This document shows, piece by piece, positions 18,189 through 25,561 of a stretch of 53,920 nt of DNA. The first letter of the stretch is position 1. Each line of letters starts with the position of its first letter. The notes beneath the pieces are model-generated. The model was not told where the DNA came from. It saw only the letters and a program-made list of their open reading frames with translations, and made no database searches. The stretch comes from an uncultured Bacteroidales bacterium (lineage in GTDB: Bacteria; Bacteroidota; Bacteroidia; Bacteroidales; Marinilabiliaceae), in NCBI GenBank assembly GCA_945607565.1, contig CALYZD010000006.1, forward strand, positions 1 through 53,920, written 5' to 3'. Made by a program: the position numbers and the translations under genes.

Positions 18189-19868
18189 TTAATTAATACG
18201 CAAAATATGCTGTAAGGTTTTCAACTGATGCTCTTTGTCGACTTCCGCGAGGGCTTGTGCTGACGCCGTATATAGCTGACTGTCAGAGATGATTTTTATG
18301 TATTTTTTGACGATGTCTTTTTTTAACGTTTTTTTGTGCGACTCGATGCCGTGTCTCTCCATTATGATTTTCACAATGTCTTTGCTGCCAACAAACTCGT
18401 ACTCGGCGTCGTGGATTATCTCCTCGCACTTGTTTTCGGGCAGTTTGCCCAGAATGCATTTCCCGGCCGTGCGCTTTATGTCCGATATTTCGTGGATGCT
18501 GAAGTGCATCCGTTTCAGATAGTCGTTGAGCGTACCTATATAATTATTGTATAGTTGGTTCTCTTTGGTCACAAAATAAATCACGGCCACCGAAATGTTC
18601 CTCACGACATCCCAGTCCGACAGCCCCTCGTGCCTCGACAGCGTCTCGACCCTTGTCAGGAATCTCTTGAATTCGTTTTTGGTGGGCTCGGCCAGTTGCT
18701 TCATCAGCTGCTTGTAGACAAAGTTCTCCAGGTCGGAATATTTCATCAGCTGCAGCTTTCTGAGCAGTTTCTGGTTGGGCAGGTTCGGATTTTGCGGGCT
18801 CGCATATTCGGCTTTGATGTTCTCCACAAAATACATGTCGATTTCGCCCTTGTATTTCACTGGCATTTTGCCTCTGTATCGGCAGTCGAAGATGTCCTTT
18901 ATATAATTGTATGTCTCGCCGGTCATGTTTATCCTGCCGGCCTCGCTCGACGACTCCATTCGCGAAGCGATGTTGACCGAGTCGCCCCAGATGTCGAATG
19001 CCCGCTTTTTGAATCCGAGCACGCCCGAAATTACCGGTCCTGTGTGCACTCCGATTCGTATGTTCCAGAAACCGTCGCTCGAAGCCTGCCGCTGCTTGAC
19101 GTATTCCATTATTTCGAGCGCGGCCAGCACCACTTCGATCGGGTTGGCCGAGTTGTCGTCCGGAATGCCGCCGGCGCACATGTAGGCGTCGCCTATCGTC
19201 TTGATTTTCTCGATGTTGTATTTTTCTACTATCTCGTCGAAACTTATGAAATATCTGTCGAGCTCGTCGATTAGCTGGTCCTGGTTCATGTGCTCGGCTA
19301 TCTTCGTGAATCCCTGAATGTCGGCGAATAAGATGGTCACGTTCTCGAATTTCTGCGCTCTGTTGGGTTTGCGCTCTTCCGTCGTTTTGGTCTCGGCCGT
19401 CTGCTCGTCGCCGCCCTCGGCCGATTTTTTTCTGCATCGGCACGCCAGCATCATGCCGGCAATTATCAGCACCACGGCGCAGGGAATGGCTATGGCAAGC
19501 GGATTAATGCCATCATCCTCTACTACAATTGTTTGCGACAGAATCTTGCCGTTGTAGCTTTCGATTTCAATCCGGTTGATGTCCGGATCGCTTATCTCGG
19601 TCAGCGGCATCTCGCTCCATCCGCTCCAGCTGCTCGTGTCGTTCTCGGTCATTGTCCTGTATCGGAACGGCGGCCTGAACGATGAGTCTAAGTTCCAGTT
19701 CAGTGTGGCGCAGTAATTGAATTTTACCGCCAGCGGTTCGTCGCTTTTTTGCGGACAAAGGTCTGTTTGTGCACCGCAATCGCTTGTGCCAGAAATAATT
19801 AACGTAACATATAGGGTGGCGAATGCAATCAGCCAGCTAAGTCTTTTTTTCTTAAAAAAAACGTTCAT
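18189..19868 (-). CDS. Membrane class III adenylate cyclase with degenerate HD-like C-terminal domain
   Basis: 559 residues. The N-terminal signal/anchor (residues 12-27) leads to a periplasmic segment (about 30-120, SSWSGWSEMPLTEI, Y_Y_Y-like), then a membrane helix (about 123-143) and a class III cyclase domain (about 172-350). Metal ligands Asp183 (FADIQGF) and Asp227 (KTIGDAY) are present. The substrate pair Lys223 and Asp292 (FDIWGD) is the ATP-specific one rather than Glu/Cys of guanylate cyclases. Asn299 and Arg303 (VNIASRMES) complete the site, so a cAMP-making homodimer is predicted. Residues about 368-559 follow the spacing of bacterial HD phosphohydrolase domains (RHEGLSDWDVV, IIHDAEYEFVG), but the metal-binding His/Asp motifs are replaced. 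Divergent from the stress-protein gene. Confidence 0.88.
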   Translation of the reverse strand: MNVFFKKKRLSWLIAFATLYVTLIISGTSDCGAQTDLCPQKSDEPLAVKFNYCATLNWNLDSSFRPPFRYRTMTENDTSSWSGWSEMPLTEISDPDINRIEIESYNGKILSQTIVVEDDGINPLAIAIPCAVVLIIAGMMLACRCRKKSAEGGDEQTAETKTTEERKPNRAQKFENVTILFADIQGFTKIAEHMNQDQLIDELDRYFISFDEIVEKYNIEKIKTIGDAYMCAGGIPDDNSANPIEVVLAALEIMEYVKQRQASSDGFWNIRIGVHTGPVISGVLGFKKRAFDIWGDSVNIASRMESSSEAGRINMTGETYNYIKDIFDCRYRGKMPVKYKGEIDMYFVENIKAEYASPQNPNLPNQKLLRKLQLMKYSDLENFVYKQLMKQLAEPTKNEFKRFLTRVETLSRHEGLSDWDVVRNISVAVIYFVTKENQLYNNYIGTLNDYLKRMHFSIHEISDIKRTAGKCILGKLPENKCEEIIHDAEYEFVGSKDIVKIIMERHGIESHKKTLKKDIVKKYIKIISDSQLYTASAQALAEVDKEHQLKTLQHILRIN

Positions 19869-19917
19869 ACAATTAAAAATGGATTCGTTTTTATTTTCGG
19901 ATTATAAAAATAGTATA

Positions 19918-19938
19918 TTTATCGTTCGAAACGATAAA
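19918..19938. promoter_or_regulatory. Perfect palindrome between cyclase and stress-protein genes, likely operator
   Basis: Arms TTTATCGTT (19918-19926) and AACGATAAA (19930-19938) are exact reverse complements around CGA. It lies in the 86 bp divergent gap, 16 bp before the stress-protein ATG and 49 bp from the cyclase start. A -7-like TATATTTA at 19914-19921 overlaps its left arm, so a bound dimer would cover the predicted start site. Confidence 0.55.
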
Positions 19939-19954
19939 ACATTCTATAGAATTT

Positions 19955-20782
19955 ATGGAGTCTTATTCAGAAACAATTCTTGTTCCGTATGATTTCACGG
20001 AAAAGGCAGATTGTGCAGTTCGCCACGCCTCGCGCATGGCAAAGGGAATGAAGGCAGGGATAGTATTACTCCACATTGTGAAAAAGGAGTCCGAATCGGA
20101 CGAGCAGAGCGTTTTGTTGAAAAATAAAGCTGACGAATTCTCACAAGAAGAGCAAGTTCCTGTTGGATTCCTGGTAAAGGAAGGCACAATCTTTAAAACA
20201 ATCAATGAAGTTGTCGACGATACCAAGGCAATCGCCGTCGTCATGGGAACTCATGGAATCAAAGGTATTCAGAAATTCACCGGAAGTTGGGCTTTGAAGG
20301 TGATTGTGGGCTGCCATGTGCCCTATCTGATCGTGCAGCGCGACCCTGAGTATCAGAATCCTCTCAACATTTTGTTTCCGGTCGATCACAAGCTCGAGAC
20401 CAAAGAGAAACTCAAATGGGCCAGCCTGTTGACCAGTCTCGGGAATATCAAGATCGTGCTTTTCGCCCAGCAGGGCAACGGCCCGTTATACGACAATCCG
20501 ACCAGAGCGAACATGGTATTTTGCAAAAAATATCTCGAAGATCGCAACATCGCCTATGAGGCCGAGTGGGCCGACAAAAAGGGTTCGTTCTACGAGGCTT
20601 CGCTCAAGTTTGCAAAAGAGCATAAGGTTGACATGATCATGATCACAACCACGCGCGACATAGCTTTCCACGACTACGTGCTTGGCGCTTACGAGCAGTT
20701 TGTCATCGCCAACGAGGCGCAGATTCCTGTTTTCGTGGTTAACCCTCGCACCGATGTCAAGATGGTCTACAGCAATTTCTAA
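19955..20782 (+). CDS. Tandem-domain universal stress protein (UspA family)
   Basis: 275 residues, two Usp folds. Domain 1 (about 5-140) begins ILVPYDFTEKADCAVRHASRMAK and ends with the nucleotide-binding pattern MGTHGIKGIQKFTGSWALKVI. Domain 2 (about 145-275) begins ILFPVDHKLETKEKLKWASLL, but its equivalent loop (ITTTRDIAFHDYVLGAYEQFVI) lacks the G-x2-G-x9-G spacing, so probably only domain 1 binds ATP. Members help survival under stress or starvation; the precise role is unknown. It is transcribed away from the adenylate cyclase gene across a palindrome and ends at a strong terminator, so it is monocistronic. Confidence 0.92.
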   Translation: MESYSETILVPYDFTEKADCAVRHASRMAKGMKAGIVLLHIVKKESESDEQSVLLKNKADEFSQEEQVPVGFLVKEGTIFKTINEVVDDTKAIAVVMGTHGIKGIQKFTGSWALKVIVGCHVPYLIVQRDPEYQNPLNILFPVDHKLETKEKLKWASLLTSLGNIKIVLFAQQGNGPLYDNPTRANMVFCKKYLEDRNIAYEAEWADKKGSFYEASLKFAKEHKVDMIMITTTRDIAFHDYVLGAYEQFVIANEAQIPVFVVNPRTDVKMVYSNF

Positions 20783-20807
20783 TCGGGCTGATTCATTAAT
20801 TTTATAT

Positions 20808-20832
20808 GGCGGATTTTATGTCCGCCTTTTTT
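20808..20832 (+). terminator. Rho-independent terminator after universal stress protein gene
   Basis: GGCGGA (20808-20813) pairs with TCCGCC (20821-20826) around a 7-base loop, followed by TTTTTT (20827-20832). Confidence 0.8.
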
Positions 20833-20847
20833 GTTATGTACTAACCT

Positions 20848-21435
20848 ATGAAACAACTTATTTTTGCCACGCATAATGCAAATAAAGTCAGGGAGATAAG
20901 CGCTTTGATCGGCGGTGGCTTCGAAATGAAGTCGCTGGATGACATCGGATTCTTTGCCGACATACCGGAAACCGGCGCGACCCTCAATGACAATGCTTTG
21001 ATAAAGGCTCGCACAATCTTTTCGCAGAGCGCAATCCCTTGTTTTGCGGACGATACCGGCCTCGAAGTGGACGCTCTTGGCGGCGCTCCGGGCGTCTATT
21101 CGGCCCGTTATGCCGGCGACGAGTGTGACAGCGACAGGAATATTGACAAACTGCTTTCCGCGCTCGCAGGGCAAACCAATCGTAGCGCCCGGTTCAGGAC
21201 CGTGATCGCATTTGTCGACAAGTCAGAGACTCTGTTTTTCGAAGGCGTCGTCGAAGGACGCATTGCCGAGCGGCGGTTGGGGGAGGGCGGCTTTGGCTAC
21301 GACCCGATTTTCATTCCTTCCGGATTCGATGTCTCGTTTGCCCAAATGAATTTGGCCGACAAGAACAAAATAAGTCACCGTGGCCGTGCGTTTCATAGTT
21401 TTGTGGAATATTTAAAAACCAAATCGAATGATTAA
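20848..21435 (+). CDS. rdgB: Non-canonical purine NTP pyrophosphatase (RdgB/HAM1)
   Basis: 195 residues. It hydrolyses dITP, ITP and XTP to monophosphates and keeps deaminated purines out of DNA and RNA. Family marks: IFATHNANKVREI near the start, GATLNDNALIKA, CFADDTGLEVDALGGAPGVYSARYAG, GGFGYDPIFIPSG and the end MNLADKNKISHRGRAF. Length is normal. The last 8 bases overlap the start of the next gene, so the two are probably translated in a coupled way. Confidence 0.97.
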   Translation: MKQLIFATHNANKVREISALIGGGFEMKSLDDIGFFADIPETGATLNDNALIKARTIFSQSAIPCFADDTGLEVDALGGAPGVYSARYAGDECDSDRNIDKLLSALAGQTNRSARFRTVIAFVDKSETLFFEGVVEGRIAERRLGEGGFGYDPIFIPSGFDVSFAQMNLADKNKISHRGRAFHSFVEYLKTKSND

Positions 21436-23773
21436 GAAAATTGTTGTACTCCAAATTGTTGGCTTGTTTTCTGTCCTATCGTCAAGTGCACAGTGGACCG
21501 ATCATTATTGCTACCAGTCGACGTCATATTCAGGCGCCTCCGGGCGGACAATAATGGCTGGGGCAACGGTCGGCTTCTTCCTCTACGACTTGGATAGCTA
21601 CGAGCTTCGCAAGGTCAACAAGGTGAGCGGGTTGAGCGATTATGGCATTTCGAAAGCCATCGTGACGAGCCAGGAAGTCTGGGTCGGATACTCGAATGGC
21701 AATATCGACGTATATAATATTGCCACCGGAGCCGTGACCAACATTCCGGAGTTGAAAAACAAATCGGTGTCGGTCACTCAGTCGATAAACGGTTTTTTCG
21801 TGTCGTCCAACACGATTTATTGCGCCACGGCTTGCGGCTTGCTCGAAATCAATCGTTCCAAAAACGAAATAAAAAGCCTCTATCCCATGCAGGCCGAGGG
21901 TAACAAGTCGTGCAACGCCGTCGCCGCCACGTCCGACTCCATTTTTGTTGCGGCGTCCGACGGCTTCTACAAGGCTTGCCGGCACGATGCCATTCTGGAG
22001 TATTCCGGTTCGTGGACGGCCGTTTCGTCTGGCAAGAACTATAGCGATGCAGTGCTTTGGGCGTCGGTGCCAATCGTGGCCGAGGGCAGCATAGGTGGCG
22101 CGAACAATATATATAGGTATAATAAAGGCGTGATGACCAAGTTGCTGTCTGTTTCCGGTTTCAAGGGCATGGCGGTTTCGGAAGATGGCAATTATCTGTT
22201 GGTGTCGTCGACGTCCGGTCTCAGCGTCTACGATGGTTCGATGAAGGTCGTGACAAAACTCTCAAACGCGGCTACCACAAATTCCGGCGAAGAAATCACG
22301 ATTGGTTTTGGCCGGACAGTCATGCGTGCCGACGGTTCTCTGGTAATCCCCGATGCCAACAATGGCCTTGTTTATCGGGATGGCGAAGGAAACTTCACTT
22401 TGATATGCCCCAATGGCCCGATAACCAATTATGTCAGGCGCATCATCGCGACGAAGAATGGGCTTTATTCGGTGGCCGGAGGTTTGTCGTCATCGCGCAA
22501 CAATTTAAACAGAACGACCATGGCCAACTATTATGACGGTGACAAGTGGTGTGGTTCAAAATATCCCAATACACGCGATGCCATTAATATCTGTTACGAC
22601 AGAAATGCGGTTGATTCCATTTATATTTCATCATGGGGAAACGGGATTTTCAAATTATCGCCCGACGACGGGATGTTTTTGGAGCATTGTCACGCATACA
22701 ACTCGCAGCTCGTAGATATTTTCGGAGGGAACAGCTATGTCAGAGTTGACGGGATAACGTATGACTTGAACCATAATTTGATTATGAGCAACCAGGGTGT
22801 TTCTGAAGGGTTTAAGGTGAAAATGCCGGATAATAAATGGAGCTCATTGTCTTATCTGCCGATAAACGGCATCCATTCTACCGGTGATATGTTTTGCGAC
22901 AAAGACGAAAATATTTGGACGATAATCCCGAATAATAATGTTTGCTTGTTTGTGTTCAACACCAATGGCACAATCGATGACGACAGCGACGACGTCTACA
23001 GAAGTAACTATACTCTGGCCGAAGACCCAGACCAACGGAATGCGGGCCAGCTTTTGTTGTGGGATGAAAATCGTGAGGAACTGACTAAGTATGTGTATGA
23101 TATGGCGCAAGATAAAAACGGCGTGATGTGGTTCGGTACCGACATGGGCGTGATTTTGTTGGAAGATCCGCAAAATATCTTCTCGGCCCAATATCCCGTT
23201 TTTAGTCGAATAAAAGTGCCTCGCAACGACGGGACCAATGCTGCCGACTATCTTTTGGGAGACGATGTGGTTACGGCAATCGCGGTTGACGGAGCTAATC
23301 GCAAATGGATTGGCACTCAGGGATCCGGGCTTTATCTTGTGTCGGAAGATGGTCTGGAGATAATTCATAGTTTCAATGCGACCAACAGTCCGCTGCCGAC
23401 AAACGAGATTACGGATATCGCCATAAACCCGCAGACGGGCGAGGTGTTCGTGGCCTCACCGACTGGCATAATTTCTTATGCCGGCGATGCAATTGAGCCC
23501 GAATCCAAACTGAGTGAGGTAAGAGTCTATCCCAATCCGGTTAGTTCCGGTAGCGGAAGGGCCAAGATAACAGGCTTGGTGGACGGAACCATAATCCGGA
23601 TAGCTCAGGTTTCCGGTCGTTCGGTTTTCGAAACAGAGGCGCTGGGCGGAATGGCGACGTGGAACCTTGCTGATTTTCATGGTAATAAAGTTGCGTCCGG
23701 CGTTTATGTCGTGTATGCGGTCAATCAGGATGGCAGCGAAACTGCATGTGGCAAGATATTGGTTGTCAAGTGA
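21428..23773 (+). CDS. porZ: PorZ-like beta-propeller protein with type IX C-terminal signal
   Basis: 781 residues with a signal peptide (cut near SSSAQ). Two propeller halves are seen: repeats such as MAQDKNGVMWFGTDMGVILL and AVDGANRKWIGTQGSGLYLV have the two-component-regulator-propeller pattern. The last 75 or so residues (VRVYPNPVSSGSGRAKI, then ASGVYVVYAV) form a type A T9SS sorting domain. This size and layout match PorZ of Porphyromonas gingivalis (about 776 residues), a surface subunit of the attachment complex that anchors T9SS cargo to A-LPS. A generic propeller protein exported by T9SS is the alternative. It overlaps rdgB by 8 bp; a terminator follows at 23798. Confidence 0.7.
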   Translation: MIKKIVVLQIVGLFSVLSSSAQWTDHYCYQSTSYSGASGRTIMAGATVGFFLYDLDSYELRKVNKVSGLSDYGISKAIVTSQEVWVGYSNGNIDVYNIATGAVTNIPELKNKSVSVTQSINGFFVSSNTIYCATACGLLEINRSKNEIKSLYPMQAEGNKSCNAVAATSDSIFVAASDGFYKACRHDAILEYSGSWTAVSSGKNYSDAVLWASVPIVAEGSIGGANNIYRYNKGVMTKLLSVSGFKGMAVSEDGNYLLVSSTSGLSVYDGSMKVVTKLSNAATTNSGEEITIGFGRTVMRADGSLVIPDANNGLVYRDGEGNFTLICPNGPITNYVRRIIATKNGLYSVAGGLSSSRNNLNRTTMANYYDGDKWCGSKYPNTRDAINICYDRNAVDSIYISSWGNGIFKLSPDDGMFLEHCHAYNSQLVDIFGGNSYVRVDGITYDLNHNLIMSNQGVSEGFKVKMPDNKWSSLSYLPINGIHSTGDMFCDKDENIWTIIPNNNVCLFVFNTNGTIDDDSDDVYRSNYTLAEDPDQRNAGQLLLWDENREELTKYVYDMAQDKNGVMWFGTDMGVILLEDPQNIFSAQYPVFSRIKVPRNDGTNAADYLLGDDVVTAIAVDGANRKWIGTQGSGLYLVSEDGLEIIHSFNATNSPLPTNEITDIAINPQTGEVFVASPTGIISYAGDAIEPESKLSEVRVYPNPVSSGSGRAKITGLVDGTIIRIAQVSGRSVFETEALGGMATWNLADFHGNKVASGVYVVYAVNQDGSETACGKILVVK

Positions 23774-23797
23774 TGTCGCGGTTTCGATATGATACAA

Positions 23798-23833
23798 AAA
23801 AATAGGTTGTCCGAGATAGGGCAACCTATTTTT
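23798..23833 (+). terminator. Rho-independent terminator after porZ-like gene
   Basis: Arms 23798-23812 and 23819-23833 pair over 15 bp (one G-T wobble) around GAGATA; the right arm ends in TTTTT and the left begins AAAAA, so it could work in both directions. Confidence 0.85.
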
Positions 23834-24082
23834 GTGATTATGCCACCCGTTGGCGTGCAACTCTCACATGAGTTAAATGGAGTAAGGAATGCACTCGGAC
23901 CTTTCGAGCCTCAATTGCAAAAGCAAAAGAGCAGAATATTTTCAAGGCTGACAATTTAATGTGATTGTCAGTGTTTTCTATCGGCGAAAACTTTCATTTT
24001 GGGGTGAATACTGATATTTTGGGGTGAAATCGGGCTGTAGAAAAACGCCATATTGCGCCATGTTTGGCGACATGAAATAAAA
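23834..24082. other. Gene-free stretch between convergent terminators, with short repeats
   Basis: No coding sequence is convincing. A 13-base direct repeat ATTTTGGGGTGAA occurs at 23996-24008 and 24016-24028, spaced exactly 20 bp. Small hairpins are AACTC/GAGTT (around 23859-23874), CTCG/CGAG (around 23894-23908), CTGACAAT/ATTGTCAG (23948-23971) and CGCCA/TGGCG (around 24056-24069). It lies on the 3' side of tRNA-His, a common integration side, but no integrase or att duplication is seen. Confidence 0.4.
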
Positions 24083-24114
24083 AAAAGACCGCGTCTGAAC
24101 AGACGCGGTCTTTT
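24083..24114 (-). terminator. Rho-independent terminator of tRNA-His
   Basis: Arms 24083-24097 and 24100-24114 are a perfect 15 bp inverted repeat. On the minus strand the stem is followed by a T-run (complement of A24079-A24086). It begins 9 bp after the tRNA 3' end. Confidence 0.9.
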
Positions 24115-24122
24115 GCAACAAG

Positions 24123-24197
24123 GGTGTAAGACCGGATTCGAACCGGCGGCCTCTAGAGCCACAATCTAGCGCTCTAACCAACTGAGCTACAAACACC
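24123..24197 (-). tRNA. tRNA-His (anticodon GTG)
   Basis: Minus-strand cloverleaf: D-arm GCTC/GAGC, anticodon stem CTAGA/TCTAG with loop TTGTGGC giving anticodon GTG, T-arm GCCGG/CCGGT with TTCGAAT. An extra G at -1 (24197) faces C73 (24123), the identity mark of tRNA-His. CCA is not encoded. The acceptor stem is odd: GTGTTTG faces CTTACAC, so positions 5-68 and 6-67 are two adjacent T-T mismatches. A promoter lies 22 bp upstream and a terminator 9 bp downstream, so it is a complete single-gene unit. Confidence 0.92.
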
Positions 24198-24215
24198 ATT
24201 TTTTTGTTTTTGCGG

Positions 24216-24250
24216 TTGCAAAGATAATGATATTAAACTTAGCTTTGCAA
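24216..24250. promoter_or_regulatory. Mirror-symmetric double promoter for tRNA-His (-) and the AlkD-like gene (+)
   Basis: Plus strand: TTG at 24216-24218, 21 bp spacer, TAGCTTTG at 24240-24247. Minus strand: TTG at 24250-24248, 21 bp spacer, TATCTTTG at 24226-24219. Both fit the Bacteroidales consensus, and the outer parts form an inverted repeat TTGCAAAG (24216-24223) and CTTTGCAA (24243-24250). Each promoter's -33 element is embedded next to or in the other's -7 element. Confidence 0.7.
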
Positions 24251-24284
24251 GCAAAATGAATTAATTTTACCAAAAAAAGTTCGG

Positions 24285-24986
24285 GTGGAAGCAGAAACGT
24301 TATATCTATTTGATAAAGAGTTTGAAGACAAGCTCAACTGGCTCAAGAACAGGCTGCGTCTGCGAATGAATGGCGAAACGTCGGTGCAGATGCAGGCTCG
24401 TAGCAAGGCTTATACTATTAATTATGGAGTTGCGCTGTCGGATCTGAAAGAAATTGCCGCAGATTGTGATTTCACTGCGGCGGATTTGGATAGGCTGTGG
24501 CAAACCAAAATCAGGGAGGCAATGCTTTTGGCGGCGATGTCGTTGCCCGACGGCGAGATGACTTTAGAAAGAATGTCGCGTTGGCTTGGCGGCGTCGTCT
24601 CGCAGGACATGGCGGAGCAGGTGTCTTTTTTCGCTTTTGGCCGGTCGCGGCATGTGTCGGATTTTGTGGCGCTGATTGTTGGCGAAAGTCGGCCGGGTCT
24701 GCCGATGGTGGTGGCAATGTTTTCTGCGGCGCGAGCGCTTCAGCTCAATCGGCCTCTGATGCCCGAGGCAGTTGACCTTGTGCTGGATTTTGTGAAGAAA
24801 TGGCAGCCCGCAACGCTTGCCGAGGCGCGTGCCTGCTCTTCGTTGTTCAGGGCAATGCTGCGGCGCAAGCTCAGGCCGGCGGCCGACCTGCAACACGTTC
24901 TGTTGTCGGCAAGGTCGGGCGACAATGCGTTTTGTGCCATGGTCTACGACGAGTTTGAGTCCGAATTGTCGATGCTCGTAAATTAA
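24285..24986 (+). CDS. AlkD-like HEAT-repeat protein (DNA alkylation repair family, distant)
   Basis: 233 residues from a GTG start; no ATG lies near, and a downstream Met at residue 28 would remove the first helix. The first third (LNWLKNRLRLRMNGETSVQMQARSKAYTINYGVALSDLKEIA) resembles the start of small AlkD-like proteins common in Bacteroidales: a short helix, a (L/Y)NYGV.l..LkeIA motif and then ALWK/REAMLLAAM-type HEAT helices. The rest is all-alpha. I see no proof of glycosylase activity; the catalytic Asp/Trp pair of AlkD cannot be placed with confidence. It is transcribed from the promoter shared with tRNA-His and stands alone before the L31 promoter. Confidence 0.6.
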   Translation: MEAETLYLFDKEFEDKLNWLKNRLRLRMNGETSVQMQARSKAYTINYGVALSDLKEIAADCDFTAADLDRLWQTKIREAMLLAAMSLPDGEMTLERMSRWLGGVVSQDMAEQVSFFAFGRSRHVSDFVALIVGESRPGLPMVVAMFSAARALQLNRPLMPEAVDLVLDFVKKWQPATLAEARACSSLFRAMLRRKLRPAADLQHVLLSARSGDNAFCAMVYDEFESELSMLVN

Positions 24987-25023
24987 ATGTTGCGTTTCCG
25001 TTTGAAAATCTTTGCCGTCAATG

Positions 25024-25054
25024 TTTGACCATTCGCCATTTAGTTATACCTTTG
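25024..25054 (+). promoter_or_regulatory. Consensus Bacteroidales promoter for ribosomal protein L31
   Basis: TTTG (25024-25027), 19 bp spacer, TACCTTTG (25047-25054): an exact match to both elements. The expected start site near 25060 gives a leader of about 40 bases. Confidence 0.85.
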
Positions 25055-25101
25055 CACTCCGATAAAGACTGAACTATACGATAAAAATAATAATTAGAAC
25101 A

Positions 25102-25368
25102 ATGAAAAAGGGAATTCATCCGGAAGAATACAGATTGGTAGCTTTTACCGATATGTCGAATGGTGAAACTTTTATCGTTCATTCTGCTGCATCTACCAAA
25201 GATACCGTAGAGATCGATGGGGTTACCTATCCGCAGGTCAAACTCGAAATTTCGAGCAGTTCGCATCCATTTTACACTGGCAAGATGAAATTGGTTGACA
25301 CCGCAGGTCGTGTTGATAAGTTCATGAGCCGTTATCAGAAACATTACGAAAATCGCAACGCGAAATAA
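25102..25368 (+). CDS. rpmE2: Ribosomal protein L31, type B (zinc-free form)
   Basis: 88 residues. Start MKKGIHPEEYRLVAFTDMSNG and the segments SSSHPFYTGK and AGRVDKFMSRY are diagnostic for L31. The length and the absence of any cysteine place it in the type B class that does not bind zinc. In bacteria with both forms, type B replaces type A when zinc is scarce; whether a type A copy exists cannot be seen here. It is a single-gene unit with a consensus promoter and a terminator. Confidence 0.97.
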   Translation: MKKGIHPEEYRLVAFTDMSNGETFIVHSAASTKDTVEIDGVTYPQVKLEISSSSHPFYTGKMKLVDTAGRVDKFMSRYQKHYENRNAK

Positions 25369-25393
25369 TCGCGATTAGTAAAGGATTTGATAT

Positions 25394-25427
25394 AAAAAGG
25401 TCGCCACAGTCAATGGCGGCCTTTTTT
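25394..25427 (+). terminator. Rho-independent terminator after rpmE2
   Basis: Arms 25394-25406 and 25414-25426 pair over 13 bp with one wobble; the right arm merges into TTTTTT (25422-25427). A C9 run follows at 25437-25445. Confidence 0.85.
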
Positions 25428-25497
25428 ATTAATATGCCCCCCCCCGATTTTCTAAATATCATAAAATTAAGGTCGTAATTATTGTAATAAAATTAAA

Positions 25498-25514
25498 TTT
25501 GTAATCACTACAAA
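25498..25514. promoter_or_regulatory. Upstream PerR/Fur-type box
   Basis: TTTGTAA-TCA-CTACAAA, a 7-3-7 inverted repeat with one mismatch. It shares TTTGTAATC with the box at 25558 and lies exactly 60 bp upstream of it, just before the perR promoter. Confidence 0.55.
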
Positions 25515-25530
25515 ATTTTCTGCGTTTTTG

Positions 25531-25561
25531 TTTGGTTGAAACAAAAACATGTATACCTTTG
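25531..25561 (+). promoter_or_regulatory. Consensus promoter of perR
   Basis: TTTG (25531-25534), 19 bp spacer, TACCTTTG (25554-25561). The -7 element overlaps the PerR-type box, so binding there would block transcription. The leader would be only a dozen or so bases before the ATG at 25580. Confidence 0.85.

Noticed and set aside
23834-24082. CRISPR-like repeat or integrated-element attachment site
   Set aside because: Only two 13-base repeats without spacers of CRISPR size, and no second copy of the tRNA 3' end or integrase.
23978-24199. Short minus-strand frames across tRNA-His
   Set aside because: They read through the tRNA and its terminator.
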